Below, one piece after another: positions 33,239-44,196 of a stretch of 64,000 nucleotides of DNA. The notes under the pieces are model-generated. The model was given only the letters and a program-made list of their open reading frames with translations. It was not told the origin of the DNA and made no database searches. The DNA is from Capronia americana (lineage: Eukaryota; Ascomycota; Eurotiomycetes; Chaetothyriales; Herpotrichiellaceae), in contig JADWQD010000008.1 in assembly GCA_016110215.1 (NCBI GenBank), forward strand, positions 1,956,938 to 2,020,937. The letters are read 5' to 3'. The first letter of the stretch is position 1, and every line of letters starts with the position of its first letter. The translations under genes were made by a program, and so were the position numbers.

Positions 33239-35267
33239 ATGGCCGAGAAGGACGTCTCCCAGACGACTGAAGTTATTGAAAATGCAGCCCATGTCGATGA
33301 GCATGAGCGCGAGAGGCAACGGGCTGCAGAGTTCGAAGCTCCCATGCAACACATCCAAGAGTTGAACGAGGCCGAGCACATCAATCTGAGCTGGCGATCA
33401 TGGCTTGTCGTCTTTGTCACCTGCTTCGCCATCATGGCTCAAGTCTTCGTCGTGGTGGCCGCTGGGTCCGTCATTGCATTTATTATTCGGGACCTGGGCG
33501 ATGCTCCGCTGGCTGGTTGGATTATTCGTGAGTCAAAGCCCCTAGCTACCCGACCTTGGCGGCTAATCCTTGCATGAACAGAGGGGCCTTTGCTCATGCA
33601 GTCTGTGCTGTCCCCGATTGTTGGTCGACTGAGCGATGTCCTTGACCGCAAATGGCTGGCCTCCATTCCTCCTTTGATCGCCTTTGGAGGAGCTGTCATG
33701 TCAGCTAAAGCGACGTCGATGTCTATGCTGATCGGAGGCGGTATCCTCATCGGTACAACTTTGAGCACAATTGCAATTGTCCAAGCCATTCCCAGCGAGG
33801 TCTTGCCGCTCAAGTACAGAGCGCTCGCCAACGGCTTCGCTTTCTTGGGAGGTGCTGTAGGCGGACTGTAGGTTAAGCCCCCCGAACGATGATTTGCCTA
33901 TTGCTAACGTCTGATAGCGTTGGAGGTCTCGGAGCCGGCGGTGTCACGAATCAAAGCCCATCAGGCTGGCGGGACATCTTCTGGATGCAGGCGGCATTCC
34001 ATCTGGCGACCTTCCTCGGCCTTGTCTTCTTCTACCACCCCACACGACGCTCCGACTACCCCAAGATGTCCTTGAAACAGTATATCTGGGCCATTGATCC
34101 CATTGGGTCCTCCCTTTTCATTGTGGCATGCACCCTGCTTTTGCTCGCTCTGGACTGGGCCGGTGGAGCCTACCCATGGTCGGATGTCCATGTTGCTGCT
34201 CCGTTAGGCATTGGTCTTGGTTTCCTGGTACTCTTTTGCCTTTACGGTATGGAAATGGTCCCTTTAATAGCCTCCCGCCTTCAGTCGTGCTAACGTTGCT
34301 CTCCAGAATGGAAAGGTCGAGACGACGGCATCGTGGCTCATGTCTTCTTCAAGGGGTCTCCCAACTTTGCGTTATCTGTCTTCTCTTTCGCCGTCGAGGG
34401 GTGGATCTTCTACTCGGCAGTGAACAGCGTGACGCCTCAAATCGTGCTGAATCTTGGTTTCCAAACCAACGCGTGGAAGATATCCATCCGCCAACTGTCT
34501 TACAGTCTGGTCAGCATGTTCGCATCCATTCCGATAACGTGAGTGTTGCACCAAAACGTGACCGCTCTGCAATGGCTGACGAGAACTCACAGACTGTATG
34601 CGACCAAGTACAAGGATCTGAAGAGTCCGTTGATCGTCACATTCACGGTGTTCCTCGTCGTGTGAGTCATGCTGTCTCCGCCTCGTCTCTGGCCATACTG
34701 ACCTGTTCAATCAGATGCATTCTCTACGCAGTCATCACACCCAGCTGGAACCATGCACAGTACGGCATCAACGTGCTCTCGGGCTTCGGCCAATCCGGCC
34801 CCCTCACTCTCATCGTTGCTTTGATCCAATTTACCTCTCCTCACGCCTTCCTCTCCACGGCAACTGGTCTCGGGTTCTCCGCCCGCGCCATCGGAGGCGC
34901 ATTCGGCTCGGCAGTCCTCGATGCCATCATCAACGGAAAGCTCAAGTCGTACGGGACTAAAGTCGGCAATGCCGCAGTCGCAGCAGGCCTGCCCGAATCA
35001 TCTGTCCCTGCTTTGCTCTCAGCACTAGCCACGGGAGCTGGGCTTCCGGACGTGCCGGGAATCAACGCGACTATTATCGACAAGACCGTTGACGCCAGCC
35101 ACTGGGAATATGCTCATGCGTACCGACTGGCGTGGGCGAGCATCATCCCTTTCGTGGTGCTCGCTCTCGTAGGCATTTGGTTCTTGAAGGGAGTCAAGGA
35201 GCTGATGACTGAGAAGGTGGAGGCGACGGTTGAGCACGTTGACAAGGTTGAGCCAGTGAAAGCTTGA
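33239..35267 (+). CDS. MFS transporter, TRI12/fungal efflux-pump type
   Basis: Six exons: 33239-33527, 33582-33867, 33918-34246, 34307-34538, 34593-34661 and 34715-35267. Introns are 50-60 bp, all GT-AG, and the spliced frame is 585 residues. After a 50-residue acidic N-terminal tail come about 14 membrane segments. Landmarks are QSVLSPIVGRLSDVLDRKW (the MFS loop 2-3 signature), GWRDIFWMQAAFHLATFLG, and a GFSARAIGGAFGSAVLDA helix near the end. The drug:H+ antiporter 14-spanner class includes trichothecene efflux pumps and siderophore transporters. It lies next to an aminotransferase and two lipid or xenobiotic oxidases, so export of their product is possible. Substrate unproven. Confidence 0.88.
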
Positions 35268-35812
35268 TGAAGGCTCTAACAAGCCGAGATGTGGTCTTCG
35301 CTGTAGGAGGTTCGGCCACGGCTTCGGCTTCGAGCGTGGAACTGACCAAGTAGTCGATGTGGAAGGATTTATCCAAGATATCGATGACCGGGACTTGTAT
35401 CCATCAATCGGTGCTCTATCCTACACAAGCATAACCATAGTGCTAGATTTCAAATGACCAGGTTTCGTGCAAGTGAGGACCTTAGCAGATACTGGTAGGG
35501 CATCCATCACACGTGGAATGACCGCCATATCGACCGCCCTTGGTGTACGCAGTCAGCCAAACGGAGCCCATGCCTTTATCCCTGCGACGGTGTGAGTCTC
35601 AGCCAATGACATGGCGCATAAACGTAATCAGCGCCGACCCACCATGATGTATGCATCTTTTCGAGCTTGTCGATTATTTTCTTACTATTGACATTTCAGG
35701 TTCAGAAATTCTTGGCCAGCTTACAGTCACAGGCATAAGACCAGGTGTGTGGTGAGTTGAATACTAAATAAATACCCACTGACTGCCGCGACACACCACC
35801 ACCACCACCATC
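35268..35812. other. Spacer and promoter of the aminotransferase
   Basis: A 545-bp spacer between two plus-strand genes. A TAAATAAATA patch lies about 45 bp before the aminotransferase ATG and a (CCA) run lies directly upstream of it. No gene seen. Confidence 0.45.
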
Positions 35813-37156
35813 ATGTCGATCCGCAACCTCGCCGAGTTCGGCACCCGACACGTCGCCCGCGGGATCGGGCGGCTCACGACCGAAGTCATCGACTCCGGCA
35901 GCGGGTCGTACGTGACGATGGCGTCGGGCCGCAAGATGCTCGACTTCACGTGCGGCATCGGGGTCGCGAACCTGGGCCACTGCCACCCGGCGGTGACGCG
36001 GGCGGCGCAGGCGCAGGTCGCCAAGATGGTGCACGCGCAGGTCAACATCGCGTTCCAGCGGCCGTACCTCGAGCTGATCGAGCAGTTGCTGCCCCTGATG
36101 CCGCACCCGAGCCTGGACACGTTTTTCTTCTGGAACTCCGGCAGCGAGGCCGTCGAGGCCGCGGTGAAGCTGGCCCGGCACGCCACGCGCCGCCAGAACA
36201 TCATCGTCATGCAGGGGTCGTACCACGGGCGCACGTTCGGTACCATGGCCATGACGCGCTCCAAGACCATCTACTCGGAGGGCTATGGCCCGCTGATGGG
36301 CGGCGTGTTCACCGTGCCGTTCCCGGACTGTGCGCACTGTGCCATCGCCGCGCATAGCCCGGGCGGCAAGTACAGCTATGAGTCGTGCTGCATGGACCCC
36401 GTGGCGCAGCTGGAGCTGCTGTTGCAGCGCGAGTCGGCGCCCTCGGACACGGCCGCGATCGTGATCGAGCCCGTGCTGGGCGAGGGCGGCTACGTGCCCG
36501 TGCCGAGCGGCTATCTCGAGCGCGTGCGCGCCATCTGCGACAAGCACGGCATCCTGCTCGTCGTCGACGAGGTGCAGTCCGGCTTCGGCCGCACGGGCAA
36601 GATGTTCGCCGTCGAGCACTGGGGCGTGCGGCCCGACGTGGTCGTCATGGCGAAAGGCATCGCCAACGGCTTCCCGCTCAGCGGCATCGTGTCGCGCAAG
36701 GAGCTGATGGACATGCAGAAGCCCGGCTCCATGGGCGGTACCTATGCCGGCAACGCCGTCTCCTGCGCCGCCGGCATCGCTGTGGCCAAGGCCTTCCGCG
36801 AGGAGCGCATCCTCGAGAACGTGAATGCGCGGGGTCAAGAAATGGCCGCCATGCTGCGCGACACCAAAGCAAAGTATCCCGACGTGGTGTACGACGTACG
36901 CGGACTCGGGTTGATGCAGGCCATGGAATTCGTCGGTGGGCACGGCTACGCGAGTAAAGTGCAGGCCAAGTGTATGGAGAAGGGCATGTTGATCTTGACC
37001 ACGAGCATCTACGATACCCTGAGGTTCATCCCGCCGCTGAACATTAGCCAGGAAGATATGAGCAAGGGGCTGGCCATCTTGGGCCAAGCAATTGAGGAGG
37101 TCGCAGCTGGGGCCAAGCCAAAGGAGACGGGGACGAGGGGCCATGCGCCGGAGTGA
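35813..37156 (+). CDS. Class III (omega) aminotransferase, PLP-dependent
   Basis: An intronless 447-residue protein of the 4-aminobutyrate/ornithine aminotransferase class. Landmarks are LDFTCGIGVANLGHCHP, FFFWNSGSEAVEAAVKLAR, QGSYHGRTFGTMAMT, the cofactor aspartate D252 in VVDEVQSGFGRTG, and the Schiff-base lysine K281 in MAKGIANGFPLSG. The family moves an amino group between an amine or omega-amino acid and a keto acid or aldehyde. Codons are almost saturated for G or C in third position over the first kilobase and relax after about 36.83 kb, which explains a long spurious antisense frame. Location next to a fatty-acid alpha-dioxygenase makes aldehyde amination an attractive but untested role. 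Confidence 0.92.
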   Translation: MSIRNLAEFGTRHVARGIGRLTTEVIDSGSGSYVTMASGRKMLDFTCGIGVANLGHCHPAVTRAAQAQVAKMVHAQVNIAFQRPYLELIEQLLPLMPHPSLDTFFFWNSGSEAVEAAVKLARHATRRQNIIVMQGSYHGRTFGTMAMTRSKTIYSEGYGPLMGGVFTVPFPDCAHCAIAAHSPGGKYSYESCCMDPVAQLELLLQRESAPSDTAAIVIEPVLGEGGYVPVPSGYLERVRAICDKHGILLVVDEVQSGFGRTGKMFAVEHWGVRPDVVVMAKGIANGFPLSGIVSRKELMDMQKPGSMGGTYAGNAVSCAAGIAVAKAFREERILENVNARGQEMAAMLRDTKAKYPDVVYDVRGLGLMQAMEFVGGHGYASKVQAKCMEKGMLILTTSIYDTLRFIPPLNISQEDMSKGLAILGQAIEEVAAGAKPKETGTRGHAPE

Positions 37157-37375
37157 CAGGTTCCTGCTGTTACACAGGAACTGATGAAATCAGTTGACTG
37201 AGCCCGCCAGCCGGGAAGTTGAAGAGCGAGAAAGACATCGTATTCGTGTGGAAAAGGTAATGCTGCCTATATCATACTGGCTATCTCATGCTCAGTCACG
37301 CACCAGGGCGTAACCGGCAGAATACCGCTCTCATCATATTTTTTTCAAGCCAAGTCCGCAATCTTTGCTTTTGCT

Positions 37376-39501
37376 TCACTTCTTTGGTGCATTCGTCTCA
37401 ATCCCGCCATAGGTCTTGCTCTTGTCTAACATAGTCCACGGCGCAAACGCGTTCTTACTATTCTTCAGTACGGGTTTCAGCTCGGGGAAATGTCGACCGA
37501 GGACATCCTTCATGGTACTGTTCTGCACCCAGGCTAGACCCTCTTTCGTGTACATGTCCGCATTCCACTGCCCAGCGATGAATCTGTCGCTCTTGAGACG
37601 GCGCGATGCCATGAGAATGAAAATCCTGAACGCCGTATCGGAGAAACCGAAGCCCTTGGGGAGTGGTTCAGAATGGCTACCGATGAGGGTGTCGACGAGT
37701 TCGATGTCCCCATCATATGCGTCTGACAACTCCGCCGCGAGAGCTTTGTTCCCACCTGTGAGTTCTTCAAAGGTTTTGGGGGCAGGCATGCGCAACAGAC
37801 GGCGGAACTGATTATACCGAGGCACACCGCGTTCTCGGTCGCGGACAAGGTCGACGGTGCCCATGTCACGGGCGAAACCGTCAGAAGGCACCTTCAAGTT
37901 CCTCAAGAAGGCAGGGTAGTTATTATTCGTGATTGCGCCAGGGTAGTTGATGCCGAAGGAGTAGAAGGCGTCGGCGAAGCTGAGATCCTCAGGTGGGTCA
38001 AGCGGGTCTTGTGCCTTCGTGAAGAGCATGTCTTCAACGGGGATGGTCTTGCGATGATGGCCATCGTGGGCGTCGAAGAACGCAATTTTATCTGGCACAA
38101 GCGAATGCATGCGGTAGACGGACACGAATTCCTCGGTCAGGGAGTAAGGTACGCCTTGTTGATCAACGCCGCTACCCGGGATCCCGCTGATGACTTCGCT
38201 GGTCTTGGAGATGCGGCCGAGTAATTTGGTCAATTTCTCGCCGACGAGACCCCACCAGTTCGCGTTCATGGCGATTTGGAGGGTAGGATGGCCTAGAATG
38301 GCAGGTGTCCATTCCACGGTGTGGATCTTCGCCATGAGGGCGCAGTTGACCAGGCGGGCTTTGTCGAAGATCTGGTCGCCCGTCCAGTCTGGATAATTGC
38401 GGCGCAGCATCTCGCAGATGGAGTTATGCTCCAGTGCGAACAGGGTGTGCAAGATCTCCATGCCTATCCACCAGTTGTTGTTGAAGCCGGTCTTTGGCAA
38501 CCCGTGCTTGTCACGAGGAATGAATTGCTCGCGGCCGTCCTTGGCGAGGGTCAATTTTCCGTCACTGTCCATGTTGCGCAGTGACTGTGTCACGCCTTCG
38601 TCGGAGCCGTAAATCTGCGAGCTATCCCACCAGGCAGTGTTGAGATTCCGGTAGCCTGGAGATTTGTGGTCGGTGTCGCTGAGGATCTTGTCTGGTTTCG
38701 TTTTGTCAAGTTGCATCTGCCTCTTCGCGCCATCTTTCCATGTATCTCCGGGAGGTAGTTCGATGTTGTACATCTCATCACTCTGCCATACGTTAGCTGA
38801 ATAGGCAGCATCGCCGAGTGCTGGTCAACTTACGTTCTCATGAACGAACCAGTCGTGAGTTTGGAATTGAATCCAGGCCGCCGCCAACAAATTCAAGGTG
38901 GTAGCGGGGATGAAGTCCTTGCGTTTCATGAAACGCTCGCTCAACTGGCATTACCAACGTCACGCTGTTAGCTTGCCTGCTCACTCTCAGACCCCTCTAC
39001 ATGAGCTGGTGGTCATCGCGCGGAGAATGAATCTGGGTAGGTTTGGAGTGTGCGAGACCGTTTGCCCAAACGTGGCCGATTTGATCTTAAAGAGCACGGA
39101 TGAATACTTGCAGAACTTACCATTCTTGGGTTTGGGTTCCAGAGATCTTCTTCGTGCGGCTTTGGGCAGAAGGCTCGGGGAAAGTTCCGGCCAAAGCGCA
39201 TGTTCGTGCAACCCATCAGCGGCATCTCGGTGGAATTGAACTTGCCATCAGAGTTGCGTGCCTTTTCAAACCGGGTACTGGTCATGGGGCAAGTCGCCTG
39301 TGTGCCCTGAGCGGAACCATCAGGATAGACATCGTGCAAATTGTACTGTCGAAGCTCGACGCGCATTGCCTCCAGATTCAAAGCCCCGATCAAGCTGGGG
39401 AGTTTGTGCCATGGAATAAACTTGTTGACGAGATGGAAGAGCGCGACGGTGAAGCGGTCGAAAAGACCGGGCTTGTAGCTGGGTCGAACCGCTTCGTCCA
39501 T
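37376..39501 (-). CDS. Fatty-acid alpha-dioxygenase (heme peroxidase superfamily, PIOX-like)
   Basis: Three exons: 39501-39121, 38944-38834 and 38782-37376. Introns are 176 and 51 bp, both with GTAAGT donors and phase 0. The spliced product is 632 residues, close to plant alpha-dioxygenases. Exon 2 encodes FIPATTLNLLAAAWIQFQTH with the distal heme histidine H157. Exon 3 has the catalytic Tyr387 and proximal His390 in VYRMHSLVPD, the Y-x-x-H spacing typical of this family. The enzyme adds O2 at C-2 of fatty acids; the 2-hydroperoxide decarboxylates to an aldehyde one carbon shorter. No C-terminal P450 domain exists, so it is not a Ppo-type diol synthase. It is divergent from the peroxidase at 40160. 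Confidence 0.92.
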
Positions 39502-40159
39502 GACTGCGGTGACTCAGGATGTTCAAGAGAGATCAAAAGTTGAGACAACATGATGAAAGTCACGGTCGGATGAGGCACGTTAAAAGGGTAGCGACTGTCA
39601 CATGTTCCTGCCATGGCGGCTCAGCTCCTGCAGTCGACGCCCTCTGCAACTCCCTCCCGGCGCAGATGTGACATGGTGTTCAGCGTTCGTCACATTGGTG
39701 AAGTCGCGAGGGCGACTCCTGCAAGTTTCCGTGGATGATCTGTTTGGGCCAAGCCACCATTTGCAATCCCGCCCGGCTGACTGGCTCGGCAGGCCAAGGG
39801 TTCAGTCAGGCAGGCACCTAGCAGTCAGCTCTGCTGCAGTCAACCATCAGCTTGTCGTATCAGGCCTTCAGCTCCTGTGCCTTTGCGTTGGTCGCAACTC
39901 CGCGAATGGCTGCTCCTTCAAGGAAGCTGCCACCCAGGCTGTGTAACATGTCTACAAAACTAGCATTGAAACCGGAGTGGCTGTACGGGGCGCGAGCTGA
40001 GAAGGATTACGAGTGGCATGTGATAGATCATTGAGGATGAACTCAACATTTTCATCCTGAGCCAGCACTGTCAACAGACTGGCACCCTAACGAGCGCTCT
40101 CAGTAACCTCACTGCAAACCTCAGGATCCCCCTCTCCAGTACCCTCACTGTCCTCCACC
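39502..40159. promoter_or_regulatory. Shared divergent promoter, alpha-dioxygenase and peroxidase
   Basis: 658 bp separate the two divergent start codons, with no credible gene between them. The arrangement suggests coordinated expression. Specific operator motifs are not identified. Confidence 0.5.
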
Positions 40160-40945
40160 ATGCAGTTGACACTCACCAGCATCGTGAAGACTGCCTTCAC
40201 AGGAGGGTATCTGGATAAGAAATCTCAAGCAAAACTCGCAAACAATGCCGACCACACGTACATCAAAGGAGATCCTGAGCATCGGGGACCATGTCCTGGG
40301 CTGAACGCGTTGGCAAACCAAGGCTGGCTGTAACTTCACCCCTCCACCGGAGTTCAAGGCAGCCTACTTACTGATGTGCATGACAGACCACGAGATGGGA
40401 AGAACCTCACCATTCCCCAAGTCCAACACGCCCTTGAGACTGCTTTGCACATGGACTGGTTGGCCGCAGCATCGCTTTGTAGCAGTATTCCTCCTCTCCT
40501 CCGCAAAGACGGCACATTCGATCTGGTAGACACGCGCCGCCACAACGTCATCGAGCACGACTCGTCCTTCACACGCCTCGATTTCCACCAAGGGGACAAT
40601 TACACCTTTCAGCCAGAGATGCTGCAAGCCATGCTCGACGACGCAGACGGCGGGCCCATAACCCATCGATCGCTGGCCAAAACCTTCCTTCGTCGAGACA
40701 AGGAGAGTCGCGCAGCAGGTGCCCCGAAATTGCCCCTGAACTTGTGGTTCGTTCGGGTCTTGCAAGCTGTCGGCGCTGTGAACACTGCACAAACAGGAGG
40801 CATTTTGACCAAGGAAGTGGCGTATGCCATCTTTGCCGAGGAGAGATTTCCCGAAGTTGTGCTGGAGAACCCGAAAAAGAGAACCATCTTCACTTTGCTT
40901 GGGAACGCGCTCGCCATGATGCGCTATGTCATCTTCGGGCCGTAG
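40160..40945 (+). CDS. Heme-thiolate (chloroperoxidase-like) peroxidase/peroxygenase
   Basis: Two exons, 40160-40329 and 40387-40945, separated by a 57-bp intron (GTAACT donor). The intron falls between Gly-Trp and Pro of the conserved ANQGWLPRDG. The product is 242 residues, the short form of the family. The proximal heme thiolate is Cys45 in the P44-C-P46 motif (GPCPGLNAL). The distal acid-base motif is Glu113-His114-Asp115. These enzymes use peroxide to hydroxylate, epoxidise or halogenate substrates, including fatty acids. There is no obvious secretion signal, so unlike classical chloroperoxidase it may be intracellular. Divergent pairing with alpha-dioxygenase suggests a shared lipid-derived substrate (inference). 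Confidence 0.9.
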
Positions 40946-42033
40946 ACGCCTGGAATATCGAAACAGCGCTGGCGAAGGTGGCGTCATTGAGGCACTTATA
41001 ACACGGGTTATGCTGCCTGTGTTCCCTCACACTCCAGTCCTGCACGACCGGCTCTTGATATTGGTTTCATAGTATTGGTCATCGACGCATGTGAGCTACT
41101 GGCACTCGTCTACGGAGTACTACTCTAAAACCGATTCCCGTCTCGTTGCCAAGGGGTTGAACGCCGAGTATGTATCTGAGAAGACGCCCGGAAATGGAAG
41201 GTTGTTGACGCGTCTCGAGGCGCGTCCTGAAGCGGAGGCGAAAAGCCGCCAACGGTCAATCTAATTTCCCATCAACTCCACCTTTGATCACTTTTCCTTT
41301 CTTCAAACCGCTCCTGTTTCTTTTCATTCGCACCGTCTCCGCATCAGCCCAATCGATAGTCGATGATTGAATCCTCGCGAATCCCACTTCCCGGGCTCAG
41401 CATTATCGTGATTCGGAAAAGAGATTATTGTCCTGAGCGGGACATGGCGTCCACTATCGTGATTGGCGCTCCGAGTGCTTCATCCGAACGCCTACCGTTT
41501 CCCACCAGGGAAGAGCCTGGCCATGGGACGGATTGCCACATGGCCACGCGACACTGTGATCTACGATAAGGCTTGACGAGGCTCTTGGGAGGCATGTGAG
41601 AAACGAAGCAGAATTCGGTTGTGGAACCTCGAGCCTCCTGAGTGCGGAAATGCGAACTGTTGTTCGGCTGAAGGAGCCAGGTTTGCTTACAGGATCTATA
41701 CCAGCACGTTCCTTCCATCTGTGCCTGATTCCTGCTTGCTGAGGATGTGAGTGAGTTGTTCCTGCCCTCTTCACCTTCCGCCCTTTGACTTTACTGCTGT
41801 CGTTCAAGATCTGTTGCACTTCATTCCTTCGTGCTTCAGTATCGTCCACTCATTTTTGTGCCACCCGGTGGTGTTTTTGGTGCGTCTTCTTATCTCGAAA
41901 CACCCGCAACCACCCTTCAATCTCTCCAATCGAGATACCCGACAGCCGAACTTCCTTAAACCTTTGGACGCCAGGACATCTGAGGAACGATCCTTCAAGC
42001 ATAGAGCACTGCTGGATTTGCTGGGTGTCAGCA
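40946..42033. other. Intergenic, no gene seen
   Basis: About 1.1 kb. Frames here are short and on both strands without family signatures. The right end is a CT-rich leader for the small membrane protein. Confidence 0.45.
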
Positions 42034-42382
42034 ATGGCAGCCGTTCAAGATCCGGCATTTTGGAAACGCTTTTCGGTAGCTGTACACCAGCAAGATGAAG
42101 AGAAGGCAAACATGTCAGATGGCGGGTCCATGTCGACGGTATCCTCAACGCCACAATTGAAGCATACGTAAGTTAGGATCAGAAACCTGAGCGTGCGCGA
42201 TCGACGACGAATACTGACGTCCACGGTACAGCGGGTCATGGCTTGAACGAAATCAAAGGAAGCAACGTCGAACTCGAATCTTTGGCTGGCTCATTGCATT
42301 CGGCTTTGTCGTCGTCATTGCTGCTGTTGTTCTCGTCTTGTTGTGGTACTCGAAGGTCGGGCCTTTCAAAGACAGGTTGTGA
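42034..42382 (+). CDS. Small single-pass membrane protein
   Basis: Two exons, 42034-42167 and 42232-42382, with a 64-bp intron (GTAAGT donor, CTGAC branch site), phase 2. The product is 94 residues: a polar N-terminus (about 1-45), a basic patch (ERNQRKQRRTR), one strong membrane helix (FGWLIAFGFVVVIAAVVLVL) and a short tail YSKVGPFKDRL. The positive charges before the helix predict the N-terminus in the cytosol. No family recognised, but the short exons, clean splice sites and helix make it a credible gene. Confidence 0.75.
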
Positions 42383-43566
42383 CAAGAAACCCAAATACCA
42401 ACGTTCGAGCCGGATACAATATCATTATCACAGCCTTGTGGCCGCATACACTTGGCATTCCGACTCATTCCGATGAAACAAAACTCATACAGCTATACAC
42501 CTAACACCGACATCACATATCAACCTTACCGCTCAACCACCAAGCGCGACCGAGCCAAGCTTTCTCACTTCCATTATACGTCAACGAGTTTCAAGCGGGC
42601 GAAGCGTCCACAACCACAGCTTCGAGGTTGGGGGAGATATCTCTACATTGCTTGACTTGTACGGTGTCAGACTCCAAAGGGGAATGACTCCACGAGCCAA
42701 AGCAGGAAAATGAATGCAGAAACCGCTTGGACGATCACGAAGATCACGAGAAACATGTCTATCAAAAGCTGGAAAGGCACATTGTCCTTTGCCGGCCCTT
42801 TAGGATACCAATAGACCGAATATTAGACCTTGATACCGAATTGAAAGATTCAAAATGCCATTCATTGTAAACTTTGATTTCTAACGGGTCCGAGTTCAAA
42901 GCCCACGGATGGGGTTTTGATACCAGTACTACGTCAGGCCTTCTAACCTTGAAGGCGTAGTATTCAAACTGCTTTTTGCCTGCGGTTTGGTCTCTGTCGA
43001 GCTAGAAGAATAGTCCTCGTTCCGAGTGCTCACCGACCCAATATCAGGTAGCCTGCTCGTCCCTATCTTCTCACTACTTCCATGTCAACACTCCGCATAT
43101 CGGGGTGAACTGCTGGGATGTTCGTCCACATAAGCCGAGAGCCATGGCGCTGGACGAGGAGATTCCTGCTAGACTCCGGTCCACGCCGGAACCGTCAATC
43201 CGGATATTGACTGGTGCTCTCTTGGAGTTGCTTGCGGATCGAGTCTAGCGTTGTCCCTCTATCTATCGAGCGGCGTGGTGCCATTTTCAGGGTGCGGGTG
43301 TGTCTGGTCGCAGAATGTCGATGCCTGCCTGCCCGCGCAATTCTCAAACGTCTTCCCGGGAACAGAGCCCGTCTTGAAGGCCGAGTCGTAGTGTAGTCAA
43401 TGACTTATCGACGAGACGTTGGGCTGCTTGCTCAATGCCACGAAGCGTCTTTCAACCAGCGGTATTGTCTTTTTTCTTTCTTCGGTGTGCGGTTTTCTCG
43501 AGCTGGCTTGCTCGGGGCTGGTGCACTCATTCTCGACCCTTCTGCCGGGATTGCCACATACATCTC
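42383..43566. other. Convergent intergenic region
   Basis: About 1.2 kb between converging genes. Nothing supported is seen. Confidence 0.45.
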
Positions 43567-44196
43567 CTAGTATCTCTTCCTGGTCGGCTCCGGGCTCGGA
43601 CTCCGCGACATGCTCCTCTCGTCCCTCCCGCGCTCCTTGAGCCACTTCTTGGTGCTGAGTTCCAACTCGCGCTCCAGCTCCGGCGACGGCTCCTTTCTGT
43701 GGATGAAGTTGCAGAACCCGCCCCTCACGCACCCTTCGCCGCTGTTGAGGCGGCAGCACGCCTCGCGAAAGTCCGTCACGGGGCTCAGTTCGCAGTAGAT
43801 CGGCCGGGCGGCGTACCAGCGCGAGTTGAGGGCGTCGCAGGCCGCCTGCGCCGAGTCCTCGTACTTGAAGCGCGCGTACACGTTGCCGATGAGGTGGTCG
43901 TTGTTGTTGTCGCACACCACGACCTCCTCGAGCTCGCCGTACTTGCACATCTCGCACCAGAAGTCCTCGTAGAAGGCGTCGAAGTGGTTCTGCAGCTGCG
44001 ACGCGTTCATCTTGTTCTTCGGGTCGTACGCTGGGTTCTGGTACAGGTTCGGCAGCAGGATCGTCTGGCTGTACGACGGCTTGACGTGCTTGCGCGAGCA
44101 GCGGTCGCCGTGCCGGCACGCCCCGATCTTGTAGTAGAAGGAGCAGTTGACTTTGTCTTGTTCGGTTCCGAAGATGGACGCGAGGTAGTTGGCCAT
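43567..44196 (-). CDS. U2AF small subunit (U2AF35/U2AF23), splicing factor
   Basis: A 209-residue intronless frame from ATG 44196. It has the complete family plan: first CCCH zinc finger with Cys18, Cys27, Cys33 and His37; a U2AF-homology RRM (about 44-145, with GNVYARFKYEDSAQAACDAL); second zinc finger with Cys148, Cys156, Cys162 and His166; and a C-terminal tail with short RS/SP dipeptides (ERSMSRSPSPEPTRKRY). U2AF small subunit recognises the AG of the 3' splice site with U2AF65 in the nucleus. The gene is unusually G/C-rich in third positions compared with its neighbours. Confidence 0.95.
   Translation of the reverse strand: MANYLASIFGTEQDKVNCSFYYKIGACRHGDRCSRKHVKPSYSQTILLPNLYQNPAYDPKNKMNASQLQNHFDAFYEDFWCEMCKYGELEEVVVCDNNNDHLIGNVYARFKYEDSAQAACDALNSRWYAARPIYCELSPVTDFREACCRLNSGEGCVRGGFCNFIHRKEPSPELERELELSTKKWLKERGRDERSMSRSPSPEPTRKRY

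Noticed and set aside
35702..37144. 480-codon minus-strand open frame, His/Arg-rich
   Set aside because: It is the exact antisense of the aminotransferase and is open only because that gene avoids A/T in third positions. Its composition is unlike a real protein.
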